Origin: JBQCEE01 sp051960575
Lineage (GTDB): Bacteria; Actinomycetota; Actinomycetes; Mycobacteriales; Jatrophihabitantaceae
DNA length: 22,999 nt
Assembly (NCBI RefSeq): GCF_051960575.1
Contig: NZ_JBQCEE010000158.1
Coordinates: 1-22,999, forward strand
Reading direction: 5' to 3'
Part shown: in pieces, positions 14,029 to 21,393 of the stretch
Layout: each line of letters opens with the position of its first letter
Position numbering within the stretch: position 1 is the stretch's first letter
Program-made: the position numbers and the translations under genes
Notes under the pieces: generated by a model
Told to the model about the DNA's origin: nothing
Seen by the model: the letters and a program-made list of their open reading frames with translations, nothing else
Database searches by the model: none

Positions 14029-14124
14029 GGAGGCGTCCGGGTGCCTGGTGGCCCCCCCGGTCTTCAAAACCGGTGAAGTCGAGCAACTCGGCTTGGCGGG
14101 TTCGATTCCCGTCCGTCTCCGCCA
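14029..14124 (+). tRNA. selC: tRNA-Sec (anticodon TCA)
   Basis: This 96-nt tRNA reads UGA as selenocysteine. The acceptor GGAGGCG (14029-14035) pairs with CGTCTCC (14114-14120), followed by G and an encoded CCA. The anticodon arm is CCGGT-CTTCAAA-ACCGG (14057-14073) with TCA at 14064-14066. The variable arm is long (AAGTCGAG-CAA-CTCGGCTT, 14076-14094). The T arm is GCGGG-TTCGATT-CCCGT (14096-14112). The 8+5 acceptor/T-stem plan of bacterial tRNA-Sec fits, but the eighth acceptor pair would be T-C. The six-pair D stem (14040-14045 with 14050-14055, 4-nt loop) has one T-C mismatch. It lies directly before selA. Confidence 0.93.
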
Positions 14125-14147
14125 CACGTTCCGCCGAAGGAGGTGCC

Positions 14148-15437
14148 GTGACCGACCCGCGCCGGCACCTCCCGCGCACCGACGCCGTGCTGGCCGAGCC
14201 GGTGCTCGCCGCGGCGGCGGCCCGTCTCGACCCGGCCGTGGTGAAGCGCGCCGTCGTCGAGCGGCTCGCGGCGTACCGGGCGGCGCCCCCGGCCACCGCG
14301 CCCGACGCGGCGCAGGTCGCCGCCGAGGTGGCCGCGGCCCTGCCCCGGGGCGGCACCACGCTGCGCCGGGTGATCAACGCCACCGGGGTCGTGCTGCACA
14401 CGAACCTCGGACGCGCACCCCTGTCGTCCGACGCGCTGCGTGCAGTGGCGCAGGCCGCGGGCTACGTCGACGTCGAGTTCGACCTGGCCGACGGACGCCG
14501 CGCCGCGCGCGGGCGGGGCACGCTCGAAGCGCTGCGGCGCGCGCTGCCGGACGCGGGCGACGTGCACGTGGTGAACAACGGCGCGGCCGCCCTCGTGCTC
14601 GCGACCACCGCGCTGGCGGCAGGGCGCGAGGTGATCGTGAGCCGCGGCGAACTGGTCGAGATCGGCGACGGCTTCCGCCTACCCGACCTCATCGAGTCGA
14701 CGGGTGCGCGGCTGCGCGAGGTCGGCACCACCAACCGGGTGACGCTCGACGACTATGCGGCGGCGATCGGGCCCGACACCGGGTGCGTGCTGAAGGTGCA
14801 CCCGAGCAACTTCCGGATCGAGGGGTTCACCCGCGCCGTCGAGGTCGATCGCCTGACGACGCTGCCGGTGCCGGTGGTCGTTGATGTCGGTAGCGGCCTG
14901 CTCGCACCCGACCCGCTGCTGCCGGACGAGCCGGACGTGACCACCGCGCTGCGGGCCGGTGCGGCCGTGGTGACGTGCAGCGGCGACAAGCTGCTCGGCG
15001 GCCCGCAGGCCGGCCTGCTCGCGGGCCAGGCCGCCGTCGTGCAACGGCTGCGGCGGCACCCGCTCGCGCGGGCGCTGCGTGTCGACAAGCTCACGCTCGC
15101 GGCGCTCGAGGCGTCGCTGACCGCGCCGACGCCGGTGCATGCCTTCCTGCACGCTGACGCCGATGACCTCAACAGACGTTGTGTGCGGCTGGCCGAGTCG
15201 GTCGGGGGCGTCGTGGTCGCGTCCGACGGGGTCGTGGGCGGCGGGGGAGCGCCGGGACTGACCCTGCCGGGCTGGGCCGTCGCCCTGCCCGAGTTTTACG
15301 CGGCCGCGCTGCGTGCGGGCGAGCCGCCGGTGGTCGGGCGGGTCGAGCACGGGCGCTGCCTGCTCGACCTGCGCTGCGTCGACCCGGCCGACGACGACCT
15401 GCTCGTGGCGGCGGTCGGCCGGGTGCGGGACGCGTGA
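14148..15437 (+). CDS. selA: L-seryl-tRNA(Sec) selenium transferase
   Basis: The 429-residue PLP enzyme converts seryl-tRNA-Sec to selenocysteinyl-tRNA-Sec using selenophosphate. Family motifs are RRVINATGVVLHTNLGRAPL (73-92), HVVNNGAAALVL, ISRGELVEIGDGFRLPD-like SRGELVEIGDGFRLPD, TTNRVTLDDY, VHPSNFRIEGFT and the PLP site CSGDKLLGGPQAG with Lys281. The GTG start is chosen because AAGGAGG lies 4-10 nt upstream and 23 bp after the tRNA. The open frame further upstream would run through selC. The stop overlaps the selB start as GTGA. Confidence 0.93.
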   Translation: MTDPRRHLPRTDAVLAEPVLAAAAARLDPAVVKRAVVERLAAYRAAPPATAPDAAQVAAEVAAALPRGGTTLRRVINATGVVLHTNLGRAPLSSDALRAVAQAAGYVDVEFDLADGRRAARGRGTLEALRRALPDAGDVHVVNNGAAALVLATTALAAGREVIVSRGELVEIGDGFRLPDLIESTGARLREVGTTNRVTLDDYAAAIGPDTGCVLKVHPSNFRIEGFTRAVEVDRLTTLPVPVVVDVGSGLLAPDPLLPDEPDVTTALRAGAAVVTCSGDKLLGGPQAGLLAGQAAVVQRLRRHPLARALRVDKLTLAALEASLTAPTPVHAFLHADADDLNRRCVRLAESVGGVVVASDGVVGGGGAPGLTLPGWAVALPEFYAAALRAGEPPVVGRVEHGRCLLDLRCVDPADDDLLVAAVGRVRDA

Positions 15438-17203
15438 CGGTGCGGGTCGTCGCCACCGCCGGGCACGTCGACCACGGCAAGTCGACGCTCGTCCGCGCGC
15501 TCACCGGGATGGAGCCAGACCGCTGGGCGGAAGAGCGTCGCCGGGGTATGACCATCGACCTCGGCTATGCCTGGACGACCCTGCCGTCGGGCGCCGGGAT
15601 CGCCTTCGTCGACGTGCCCGGACACCAGCGCTTCATCGCCAACATGCTGGCCGGGCTCGGCCCGGTGCCGGCGGTGCTCTTCGTCGTCGCCGCCGACGAG
15701 GGCTGGTCGCGCCAGTCCGAGGAACACCTCGCCGCCGCCGACGCGCTGGCCGTGCGGCACGGCGTGCTGGCCGTGACGCGCAGCGACCTCGCCGATCCTG
15801 CGCCCGCGCTGGAGGAGGCGCGTGCGCGGCTGGCCCGTTCGTCGCTCGGGGAGGTCGACGCTGTGACCGTGTCCGGCGCGACGGGCGCAGGCCTCGACGA
15901 ATTGCGCACCGCGCTCGACCGGCTCGTCGCGACGCTGCCGGTGCCGGACGCTCGCGACGGCGTCCGACTCTGGATCGACCGCAGTTTCACGGTCAGGGGT
16001 AGTGGCACCGTCGTCACCGGGACGCTCGCCGCCGGGCGCGTCGCCGCCGGCGACACCCTGCTGCTCGGCGACCGCCCCGTCGCGGTACGTGCCCTGCAGT
16101 CACTGGGCACGTCGCGCGAGACGGTCGAGGCGCCCGCTCGCGTCGCGCTGAACCTGCGCAACATCGCGCGGGACGAGATCGGACGCGGCGACGCGCTCGT
16201 GACGCCCTCCGCCTGGCCGACGCCCACCGAGGTCGACGTGCTGCTCGCCCGCGTGGACGAGGTGCCCACCGAGCTCATGCTGCATCTCGGCACGGCGGCG
16301 CTGCCGGTGCGGGTACGGCCCCTCGCCCGTGACGACCGCGGCCTGCTCGCGCGGCTGCGCCTGCCGCGCGCCGTGCCCGTGCGCGCAGGTGACCGGGCCG
16401 TGCTGCGCGACCCCGGGCAGCAGGCCGTGGCCGCAGGCGTGCTGGTGCTCGACGCCGATCCGCCGCCCCTCAACCGGCGTGGAGCCGCCGCGTCGCGCGC
16501 CGCCGCCCTCATGACCGCCGACGGTCGGGTCGACCCCGCCGTCGAGCTCGTGCGGCGCGGCGCGATGCCGCAACAATTGTTGCGCCGCCTGGCCGGTCGG
16601 GTCGAGGTGTCGCTGCCCGGCCTCGTCACGCACGGCGACTGGCTGATCGCGCCGTGGCAGTGGTCGACCTGGCGCGCCGCAGTGGGTGAGACGGTGCCGG
16701 CCTGGGCGAAGGAGCATCCGCTCGACCCGGCGATGCCGTTGCCGGCCCTCGCCCGCGCGCTCGGCCTGCCGGACGCCTCGCTCGCTGCACCGCTCGCCGA
16801 GGCGGCCGACCTGCAGGTCGGTGACGGCCGTGTGCGCGCGCCCGTCGAGGTGGCAACCCTCGGTGCGGCCGAGGAGTCGGTGCGCACGCTCGAGCACCGT
16901 CTCGCCACCGACCCGTTCGCCGCGCCCGAGGCCTACGAGCTCGCCGACCTGCGACTCGGGCACCGCGAACTGAGCGCCGCCGCCCGCGCCGGTCGGCTGC
17001 TGCGGCTCGGCGACATCGTGCTGCTGCCCACGGCGGTCGACGAGGCGGCGCGTCGACTCGCGGCCCTGCCGCAGCCGTTCACGACCAGCCAAGCCCGGCA
17101 GGCGCTCGGCACGAGCCGCCGCGTGGCCATCCCGCTGCTCGAGCAGCTCGACCGGCTCGGTCGTACCGAACGGGTCGACGCCGCCACGCGCCGCGTCCGG
17201 TGA
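15434..17203 (+). CDS. selB: selenocysteine-specific elongation factor
   Basis: The 589-residue GTPase delivers Sec-tRNA to UGA codons marked by a SECIS element. It has G1 GHVDHGKST (10-18), the switch segment EERRRGMTIDLGYAW, G3 DVPGH (60-64), and G4 TRSD (115-118, where most relatives have TKxD or NKxD). Next are EF-Tu-like barrels (FTVRGSGTVVTGTLAAGRV), and the C-terminal winged-helix repeats expected for SECIS binding (from about residue 370, ending with PFTTSQARQALGTSRRVAIPLLEQLDRLGRTER). Start and stop both overlap neighbours by 4 bp (GTGA), so selA, selB and the following permease gene are translationally coupled. Confidence 0.93.
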   Translation: MTVRVVATAGHVDHGKSTLVRALTGMEPDRWAEERRRGMTIDLGYAWTTLPSGAGIAFVDVPGHQRFIANMLAGLGPVPAVLFVVAADEGWSRQSEEHLAAADALAVRHGVLAVTRSDLADPAPALEEARARLARSSLGEVDAVTVSGATGAGLDELRTALDRLVATLPVPDARDGVRLWIDRSFTVRGSGTVVTGTLAAGRVAAGDTLLLGDRPVAVRALQSLGTSRETVEAPARVALNLRNIARDEIGRGDALVTPSAWPTPTEVDVLLARVDEVPTELMLHLGTAALPVRVRPLARDDRGLLARLRLPRAVPVRAGDRAVLRDPGQQAVAAGVLVLDADPPPLNRRGAAASRAAALMTADGRVDPAVELVRRGAMPQQLLRRLAGRVEVSLPGLVTHGDWLIAPWQWSTWRAAVGETVPAWAKEHPLDPAMPLPALARALGLPDASLAAPLAEAADLQVGDGRVRAPVEVATLGAAEESVRTLEHRLATDPFAAPEAYELADLRLGHRELSAAARAGRLLRLGDIVLLPTAVDEAARRLAALPQPFTTSQARQALGTSRRVAIPLLEQLDRLGRTERVDAATRRVR

Positions 17204-18354
17204 CCGGCGCGGGGGCGGCCTATCGGCGCGACCGCGCCACCTGGGTGGCCTTCGCGGCCCTGTTCGCGTTCGGCGTCCTCAACGCGCTGCTCGGTCCGGC
17301 GCTGCCCTACCTGCGCCGCACCGAGCATCTGACCTACGTCGCGGGCGCACTGCACCAGGCCGCATTCGCGTTGGGCGGGATGACCGCGGGGGCGCTGGCG
17401 GCGCGTTCGCACGCCGACCGCCGGCGCACCATCGTGCTTGGGCTGGCGGGTGCCGGCGCCGCAGCACTGCTGCTCGGCTACGGCGACCGGCTCGCGTTGA
17501 CGCTCGCCGGTGCCCTGCTGTGCAGCGCGTTCGCCACGGCCGCGTTGATCCGGCTCTGGGCGTCGCTCGCCGACCGGCACGGCGCGCATCGGGCGGTCGC
17601 GATGACCGAGGGCGAGGTGGCGGTCAGCCTCGCCGGGATCGCGACCCCGAGCCTGATCGCCGTATGCGCCGCGTCCGTGCTCGGCTGGCGCGCCGCGTTC
17701 GTCGTCGCAGCGGTCGTCGTGGCCGCGGCCGTCACGGCGGTTGCGCTCGGTCCGCGCGAGCGGCTCGTCGCCGCCGAGCCGGACGGTGACGCCGTCGATG
17801 CGGCCACGGTCGCGCGCGGCGGCTCTCGGCGCGGGCTGGTCACGATCTTCGCGGTGGTCGGCGCCGAGTTCACGATCAGCTTCTGGGGCGCGTCCTGGTT
17901 GCACGACGATGTCGGGATCGCGCGCGACGCCGCGGCCGCGCTGGTGAGCGTGGGCTACGCGGCCAACCTGGTCGGGCGGGTGGTGGCAAGCCGGCTGGCA
18001 CGACGGCGTCCGGCGGCGTCCGTGCTGTTCGCCGCGCTGGTGCTGGTACTCGCCGGCTCGCCGGTGCTGCTCGCCGCCGACACGGCGGCCGTTGCCGTGC
18101 TCGGGCTCCTCATCACGGGGATCGGCATCGGCGCGACGTTCCCGCTCGCGTCCGCCCTGCATGTCGCCTCGAGCCGGCGGACCGCCGACCAGGCCCTCGG
18201 CGAGATCCTCGTAGTCGCTGGTGTAGGCCAGATCGTCGCCCCGCTCGCGGCCGGCGTGATCGCGCAGCGGTCGTCGCTCACCGCCGGCCTGCTGGTGCTG
18301 CCGGTGCTGGCGCTGCTCGCTGCCGGCACGGTGCGCACGCCGCGGTCCCTATGA
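17200..18354 (+). CDS. MFS transporter coupled to selB
   Basis: The 384-residue protein has about twelve hydrophobic helices, with a cytoplasmic loop RSHADRRRTIV between helices 2 and 3 like the MFS signature. The long middle loop (about 185-207) separates the two halves. The substrate cannot be read. Its GTG lies within the selB stop (GTGA) and its stop lies within the start of the MOSC gene (ATGA), so it is made with the selenocysteine machinery. This makes import of a selenium compound, or of a Sec-enzyme substrate, a reasonable guess, but only from context. A generic drug or metabolite exporter is the alternative. Confidence 0.85.
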   Translation: MTGAGAAYRRDRATWVAFAALFAFGVLNALLGPALPYLRRTEHLTYVAGALHQAAFALGGMTAGALAARSHADRRRTIVLGLAGAGAAALLLGYGDRLALTLAGALLCSAFATAALIRLWASLADRHGAHRAVAMTEGEVAVSLAGIATPSLIAVCAASVLGWRAAFVVAAVVVAAAVTAVALGPRERLVAAEPDGDAVDAATVARGGSRRGLVTIFAVVGAEFTISFWGASWLHDDVGIARDAAAALVSVGYAANLVGRVVASRLARRRPAASVLFAALVLVLAGSPVLLAADTAAVAVLGLLITGIGIGATFPLASALHVASSRRTADQALGEILVVAGVGQIVAPLAAGVIAQRSSLTAGLLVLPVLALLAAGTVRTPRSL

Positions 18355-19343
18355 TCGGCGCCACGATGGACGTCCTCGAGCTCTGGCGGTTCCCGGTCAA
18401 GTCGATGGTCGGCGAGCGGCTCACGCACGCCCACCTCGACACCCGTGGCGTGCGCGGCGACCGCCTCTGGGCGGTGCACGACGTCGAGCGCGACGTCACC
18501 GTCTCGGCCCGCCGCCTGCCCGCGCTGTTGCGCCTGCGCGCGCGGTACGCCGTCGAGCCGGACGCGTCGTCCGGCCCTGGTCGCGTGCCGCCGGTGGTCG
18601 TCACGCTGCCCGACGGCGGCGAGGTGCGCAGCGACGACCCGGGCGTCCACGACGCGCTGTCTGCCGCGCTCGACCGCGACGTCCGCCTGCAACCGCTCGG
18701 CGCCGCCGTCCCGATGCCGTGGCGCGAGCGGCTCACGTCCGGGCTGCCATCGGCCATCGCGCGCGACTTCGGCCTCGACCGTGACGAGCGGTTGCCCGAC
18801 TTCAGCCGCATGGCGCTGCGGCCCCTGCTGCAGTACGCCACCTACGGCACACCGCCGGGAACCTTCGTCGATCTCAGCCCGGTACATCTGCTCACGGACG
18901 CGAGCCTGCGCGCCGTGCGCGACCAGCTCGGCGACGCCGATGCGCCGGACGCCCGGCGGTTCCGGCCGAACGTGTTCGTGCATGCTCCTGGTGACGCCCT
19001 CGTCGAGAGCGGCTGGGCCGGGGGAGCCGTGCGGCTCGGCGGCACCGCGCAGGTGCGCGTCGACATGCCGACGGTGCGCTGCGTGATCCCGAGTCGCGCG
19101 CAGGACGACCTGCCGACCGACCGTCGGCTCACCCGCGCCGTCGCCGAGACCGGCGACCGGTTCCTCGGCGTCTACGCGACCGTCGACCGCGCCGGCGTCG
19201 TCGCGGTCGGCGATCAGGTGCGGTTCGAGCCGCCCGTCCCGCCGGGGCCGATCGCGCGCGCCGCCCGCCGCGGACGCGACACCGCGCTCACCGGCGTGCT
19301 GCGACTCGCCGAACTCGCCCGCCGCCTGCCCGCGGGCGGCTGA
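18351..19343 (+). CDS. MOSC-domain protein with N-terminal MOSC beta-barrel
   Basis: The 330-residue protein begins with the MOSC-N barrel pattern LELWRFPVKSMVGERLTHAHL and GVRGDRLWAVHD. The MOSC domain follows (about 160-300), with VHLLTDASLRAV, RRFRPNVFVHAPGD and DMPTVRCVIPSRAQ. Cys244 in the last segment is the conserved residue that binds sulfur in this superfamily, which includes the C-terminal part of molybdenum-cofactor sulfurase and YiiM/YcbX-like proteins. The gene is coupled to the MFS gene by ATGA. Its presence in a sel operon may link Sec to molybdenum enzymes such as formate dehydrogenase, but no such enzyme lies in the window. ATG 18366 is an alternative start. Confidence 0.85.
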   Translation: MIGATMDVLELWRFPVKSMVGERLTHAHLDTRGVRGDRLWAVHDVERDVTVSARRLPALLRLRARYAVEPDASSGPGRVPPVVVTLPDGGEVRSDDPGVHDALSAALDRDVRLQPLGAAVPMPWRERLTSGLPSAIARDFGLDRDERLPDFSRMALRPLLQYATYGTPPGTFVDLSPVHLLTDASLRAVRDQLGDADAPDARRFRPNVFVHAPGDALVESGWAGGAVRLGGTAQVRVDMPTVRCVIPSRAQDDLPTDRRLTRAVAETGDRFLGVYATVDRAGVVAVGDQVRFEPPVPPGPIARAARRGRDTALTGVLRLAELARRLPAGG

Positions 19344-19368
19344 CGCGACCCTCGTCGTGCCGCCCGCG
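19331..19368 (+). terminator. hairpin at the end of the sel operon
   Basis: CGCGGGCGGC (19331-19340) and its exact complement (19359-19368) flank an 18-nt loop that includes the MOSC stop codon. It is the only strong hairpin after the four-gene run, so it probably ends the selC-selA-selB-MFS-MOSC transcript. It has no T-run. Confidence 0.5.
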
Positions 19369-19427
19369 CTGTGGTAGGACCGAGGGAGGTCGGCCGCCGG
19401 GCGGACCGCGGAGGGAAGGACATCGCC

Positions 19428-19610
19428 ATGCCGGGCTTGGACGACCTGAAGAAGTTCGCCGAGGACCACGACCAGCAGCTCGACCAGGCGCTCGAGAAGG
19501 CCGGGGACGCGGCCGGCAAGAAGTTCGGCCATGTCGACCAGATCGACAAGGCCGTCGACTGGGCGCAGGAGCACACGGGCGACGGCGACAGCTCGGGCGA
19601 GCAGCGCTGA
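19428..19610 (+). CDS. MT0933-type antitoxin-like small protein
   Basis: The 60-residue protein starts MPGLDDLKKFAEDHDQQLDQ and continues ALEKAGDAAGKKFGHVDQID, the helical, Lys/Asp-rich pattern of the MT0933/Rv0909 antitoxin family. In Mycobacterium the partner toxin is an SRPBCC-type protein encoded next to it. No intact partner follows here, since the next 1.3 kb is decayed. GGGAAGGA lies 6 nt before the ATG. Many family members in Actinobacteria stand alone and may have other roles, so an active antitoxin function is not shown. Confidence 0.72.
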   Translation: MPGLDDLKKFAEDHDQQLDQALEKAGDAAGKKFGHVDQIDKAVDWAQEHTGDGDSSGEQR

Positions 19611-19680
19611 CGACCTGATCGTCGCGCCGGCCCGTTCAGGCCTCGGTCGGGCCCTGGGCTACGACCGCTCATGATCAACG

Positions 19681-19714
19681 CGGTCTGGTGTACCGCGGGC
19701 GGTACACCGGACCG
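19681..19714. repeat. imperfect palindrome near the antitoxin gene
   Basis: Sixteen-base arms (CGGTCTGGTGTACCGC at 19681-19696 and GCGGTACACCGGACCG at 19699-19714) pair with one T-G wobble around a 2-bp centre. It lies 70 bp after the antitoxin-like stop. It may act as a terminator, an operator or the end of a lost element. Confidence 0.5.
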
Positions 19715-19722
19715 CAGGTGAC

Positions 19723-19965
19723 GTGCCAGAGGCGCAGCAAGACGCGCGGGCTGCCGAGGTCCGTCGTCGGCTGCGGCTGTCCCGCATCGTGAGTGGATTG
19801 ACACCTGTGTCGGTGATGGTGTTGCCCGCGCCGCCTGAGGACGCAGCACCCGATGTGAGCGTCGTGCTCTCGCCACCGGACCACGACGTTGCAGCTCGAA
19901 TCCGGGCACTGTTCGCGGACGACCGAGTCGCCGTCCGATCTCGCCAGTGGAGACGCTCGCCCAAT
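19723..19965 (+). CDS. possible truncated hypothetical protein
   Basis: A GTG at 19723 opens a frame whose first 75 or so residues look protein-like, for example SGLTPVSVMVLPAPPEDAAP and DVAARIRALFADDRVAV. The frame formally stays open to 20442, but from about 19965 it becomes Arg/Ser/Pro-rich and crosses minus-strand remnants, so the natural end was probably lost. I recognise no family. The end coordinate is approximate. Confidence 0.28.
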
Positions 19966-20073
19966 CGACGGCTGCCGCCGCGGCAATCTTCGGCTCTTCC
20001 TCCCTGCTGGCTGAGGGCGATTCCAACCCGAACCGAGCCCTGTTCGCTGTCTTGCCTTGACGTCCACGTAGAT

Positions 20074-20287
20074 CTAGAAGTCAAGGCACGGGGGCGGCCA
20101 CCCGTCGCCGTACCCCTCATCTACCTTGCTGTCCGGGTAGCGGTCCAGGAAAGCCCTGGGGAGCCGCTTCCCAGAGCAGAGCGTCGCCGCCGGGTTCGCT
20201 CACGCGAAAGTCGGCGTCCGCCGCTGCGAACACTGGCTCGCAGGCGGCGCGCACAGCGTCGATCCACCGACGACTCAGACCGTCCAC
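20074..20287 (-). pseudogene. frameshifted small gene remnant
   Basis: Reading the minus strand from GTG 20287 gives VDGLSRRWIDAVRAACEPVF, then ADADFRVSEPGGDALLWEAAP. The frame then runs into poor sequence and a stop. Shifting by one base near 20150 restores a sensible continuation, FLDRYPDSKVDEGYGDGWPP, which ends CLDF at a TAG (20074-20076). After the TAG the same frame goes on as IYVDVKARQ, so that stop may also be a mutation. The family is not recognised. The style resembles small immunity-type proteins. Confidence 0.5.
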
Positions 20288-20364
20288 GTGAGCAACCTAC
20301 GCGCGCGGATCAACGCCGGATCCGACTACTGACGAGCTGTGAGTCAGTCGCCGCTTCGTGGATT

Positions 20365-20604
20365 TCAGTTCGGGTGCCCGTACACGAGCAACGGCGTTCT
20401 GCGCGGGCGAAGCTCGTCGATGCGCAAGACAGGTCCGCGTAACAACCGCCAGGGGTAGACACCCCCTCGGCCCGAGAAGTTGTGAATGACCATCGGCGTC
20501 CCGCTGTCGAGGAACACGTAGCCCTCGAGCACGGTTCCGTCGATCGCTTTCGTCGGGTCGCCGACGATGATGCGCAGCCGGACGTCGCGGCCGAATTAGG
20601 GCAT
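20365..20604 (-). pseudogene. small gene remnant with an early stop codon
   Basis: On the minus strand ATG 20604 is followed by CCC and then TAA at 20596-20598. The frame after this stop is clearly coding-like to a TGA at 20365: RDVRLRIIVGDPTKAIDGTV, then LEGYVFLDSGTPMVIHNFSG, then VYPWRLLRGPVLRIDELRP. No start codon directly follows the TAA; the first GTG lies about 20 codons in. Most likely a roughly 78-residue protein has been inactivated by a nonsense change at codon 3. The family is not recognised. Confidence 0.5.
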
Positions 20605-20918
20605 GAGCGCCGTCCTGGCGTCGGCTTGCCAAAGATCCGGCCAGTCAATCGTCTCCACATGACGAGCCTCGTGTATGTCCTGGTCACTCGCGAATCGGCA
20701 CGACCGCGCACAACGCGGCATGGTCGCTCACGCCGTCGTTGCCTCGTCCATTTCAGCGAAAGCCCACCGAACGTGCGCTTCCATCCACGTTTGGGCCAGG
20801 TGTCTTTCGCGTTGACTTCGAGACGCACCACCATCGTGATAATCGCTTCGTCTGGCCGCAGCAGTGGTCGGGCCGACCTAGTCGTCGAATCGTGTGTCGG
20901 CTAGCCGGCTTCTTCTGG

Positions 20919-20924
20919 CATTCT
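20919..20924 (+). promoter_or_regulatory. possible -10 box (CATTCT) of the DUF4259 gene
   Basis: CATTCT ends 7 nt before the ATG at 20932. It has one mismatch to TANNNT and no Shine-Dalgarno sequence nearby. Confidence 0.3.
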
Positions 20925-20931
20925 GACTGCC

Positions 20932-21348
20932 ATGGGAGCTTGGGGGTCAGGCCCGTTTGACAACGATGACGCGGCGGACTTCGCCGGTGATCTGGGCGAG
21001 CTCGATGATTGGTCGGCCGTCTCGGTCGAGTTGCAGCGTGCCATGTCGGCGGTGGGTGCCGGCGGATACATCGAGGTTTCGCAGATGAGCGAGGCGGTCG
21101 CTGCGGCGGCCTTGGTCGCCATCCTGGATGGTTACGAGGGCGGCGCCAGCGCCTACCGTCCGTCGTCGGAATGGCTCGCTGCGATGCGAGGTGGCGTCAC
21201 CGCGGCGCAGCGCCGGATGGCTGCGGATGTCCTTAAGCGCGCGTTCGTGCCTGCGGACAACGAGTGGTTTGAGCTCTGGGACGAAGCCGACGCGGTCGAT
21301 GACGTTCGCGGGTCGCTTGAGCCCTACTCAAGCCACCTCTCTCCCTAG
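20932..21348 (+). CDS. DUF4259 domain protein
   Basis: The 138-residue protein starts MGAWGSGPFDNDDAADFAGD, the hallmark opening of DUF4259. The rest is mostly helical (SEAVAAAALVAILDGYEGG, AAQRRMAADVLKRAF), with the usual acidic end NEWFELWDEADAVDDVRGSL. The function is unknown. Members are often scattered single genes in variable regions and near immunity-like genes, as here. Codon use is less G/C-biased than in the sel operon, in keeping with an accessory region. The DUF6869-like gene follows 45 bp later on the same strand. Confidence 0.88.
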   Translation: MGAWGSGPFDNDDAADFAGDLGELDDWSAVSVELQRAMSAVGAGGYIEVSQMSEAVAAAALVAILDGYEGGASAYRPSSEWLAAMRGGVTAAQRRMAADVLKRAFVPADNEWFELWDEADAVDDVRGSLEPYSSHLSP

Positions 21349-21393
21349 CATTACCGCGAACGCGTTGAGGGTTAGCGACATCCGGACCTGCGC

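Larger units (their letters stand above)
19611..20931. other. about 1.3 kb without an intact gene; decayed coding remnants
   Basis: No frame reads cleanly through this stretch. It holds an imperfect palindrome (19681-19714), one plus-strand frame that looks protein-like for about 75 residues, and two minus-strand remnants, one with a frameshift and one with an early stop. Between 20605 and 20931 I see only short fragments. One is a minus-strand piece near 20730-20800 that reads ERHLAQTWMEAHVRWAF and then stops. No transposase, integrase or tRNA was recognised. Confidence 0.6.

Noticed and set aside
16933..18162. Minus-strand open frame of about 400 codons opposite selB and the MFS gene
   Set aside because: It is Arg/Gly/His/Gln-rich without hydrophobic core or motifs, which is typical of an antisense shadow in high-GC DNA.
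13005..19343. A selenoprotein with an in-frame UGA inside the window
   Set aside because: SelD has Cys at its catalytic site, and no gene here breaks off at a TGA followed by conserved sequence of the same protein. The Sec enzyme must lie elsewhere.
17955..19574. Minus-strand open frame of 539 codons opposite the MFS and MOSC genes
   Set aside because: The plus strand encodes a clear MFS and a clear MOSC protein with 4-bp coupling; the minus frame has no recognisable domain.
20310..20834. Minus-strand open frame of 174 codons
   Set aside because: It crosses the better coding frame of the remnant at 20365-20604 and has Arg/Ser/Thr-rich composition. Only short parts look coding.
19611..20931. 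Insertion sequence or integrase remnant in the gene-poor stretch
   Set aside because: None of the six frames shows a DDE, tyrosine-recombinase or serine-recombinase motif, and no matching terminal repeats were seen.
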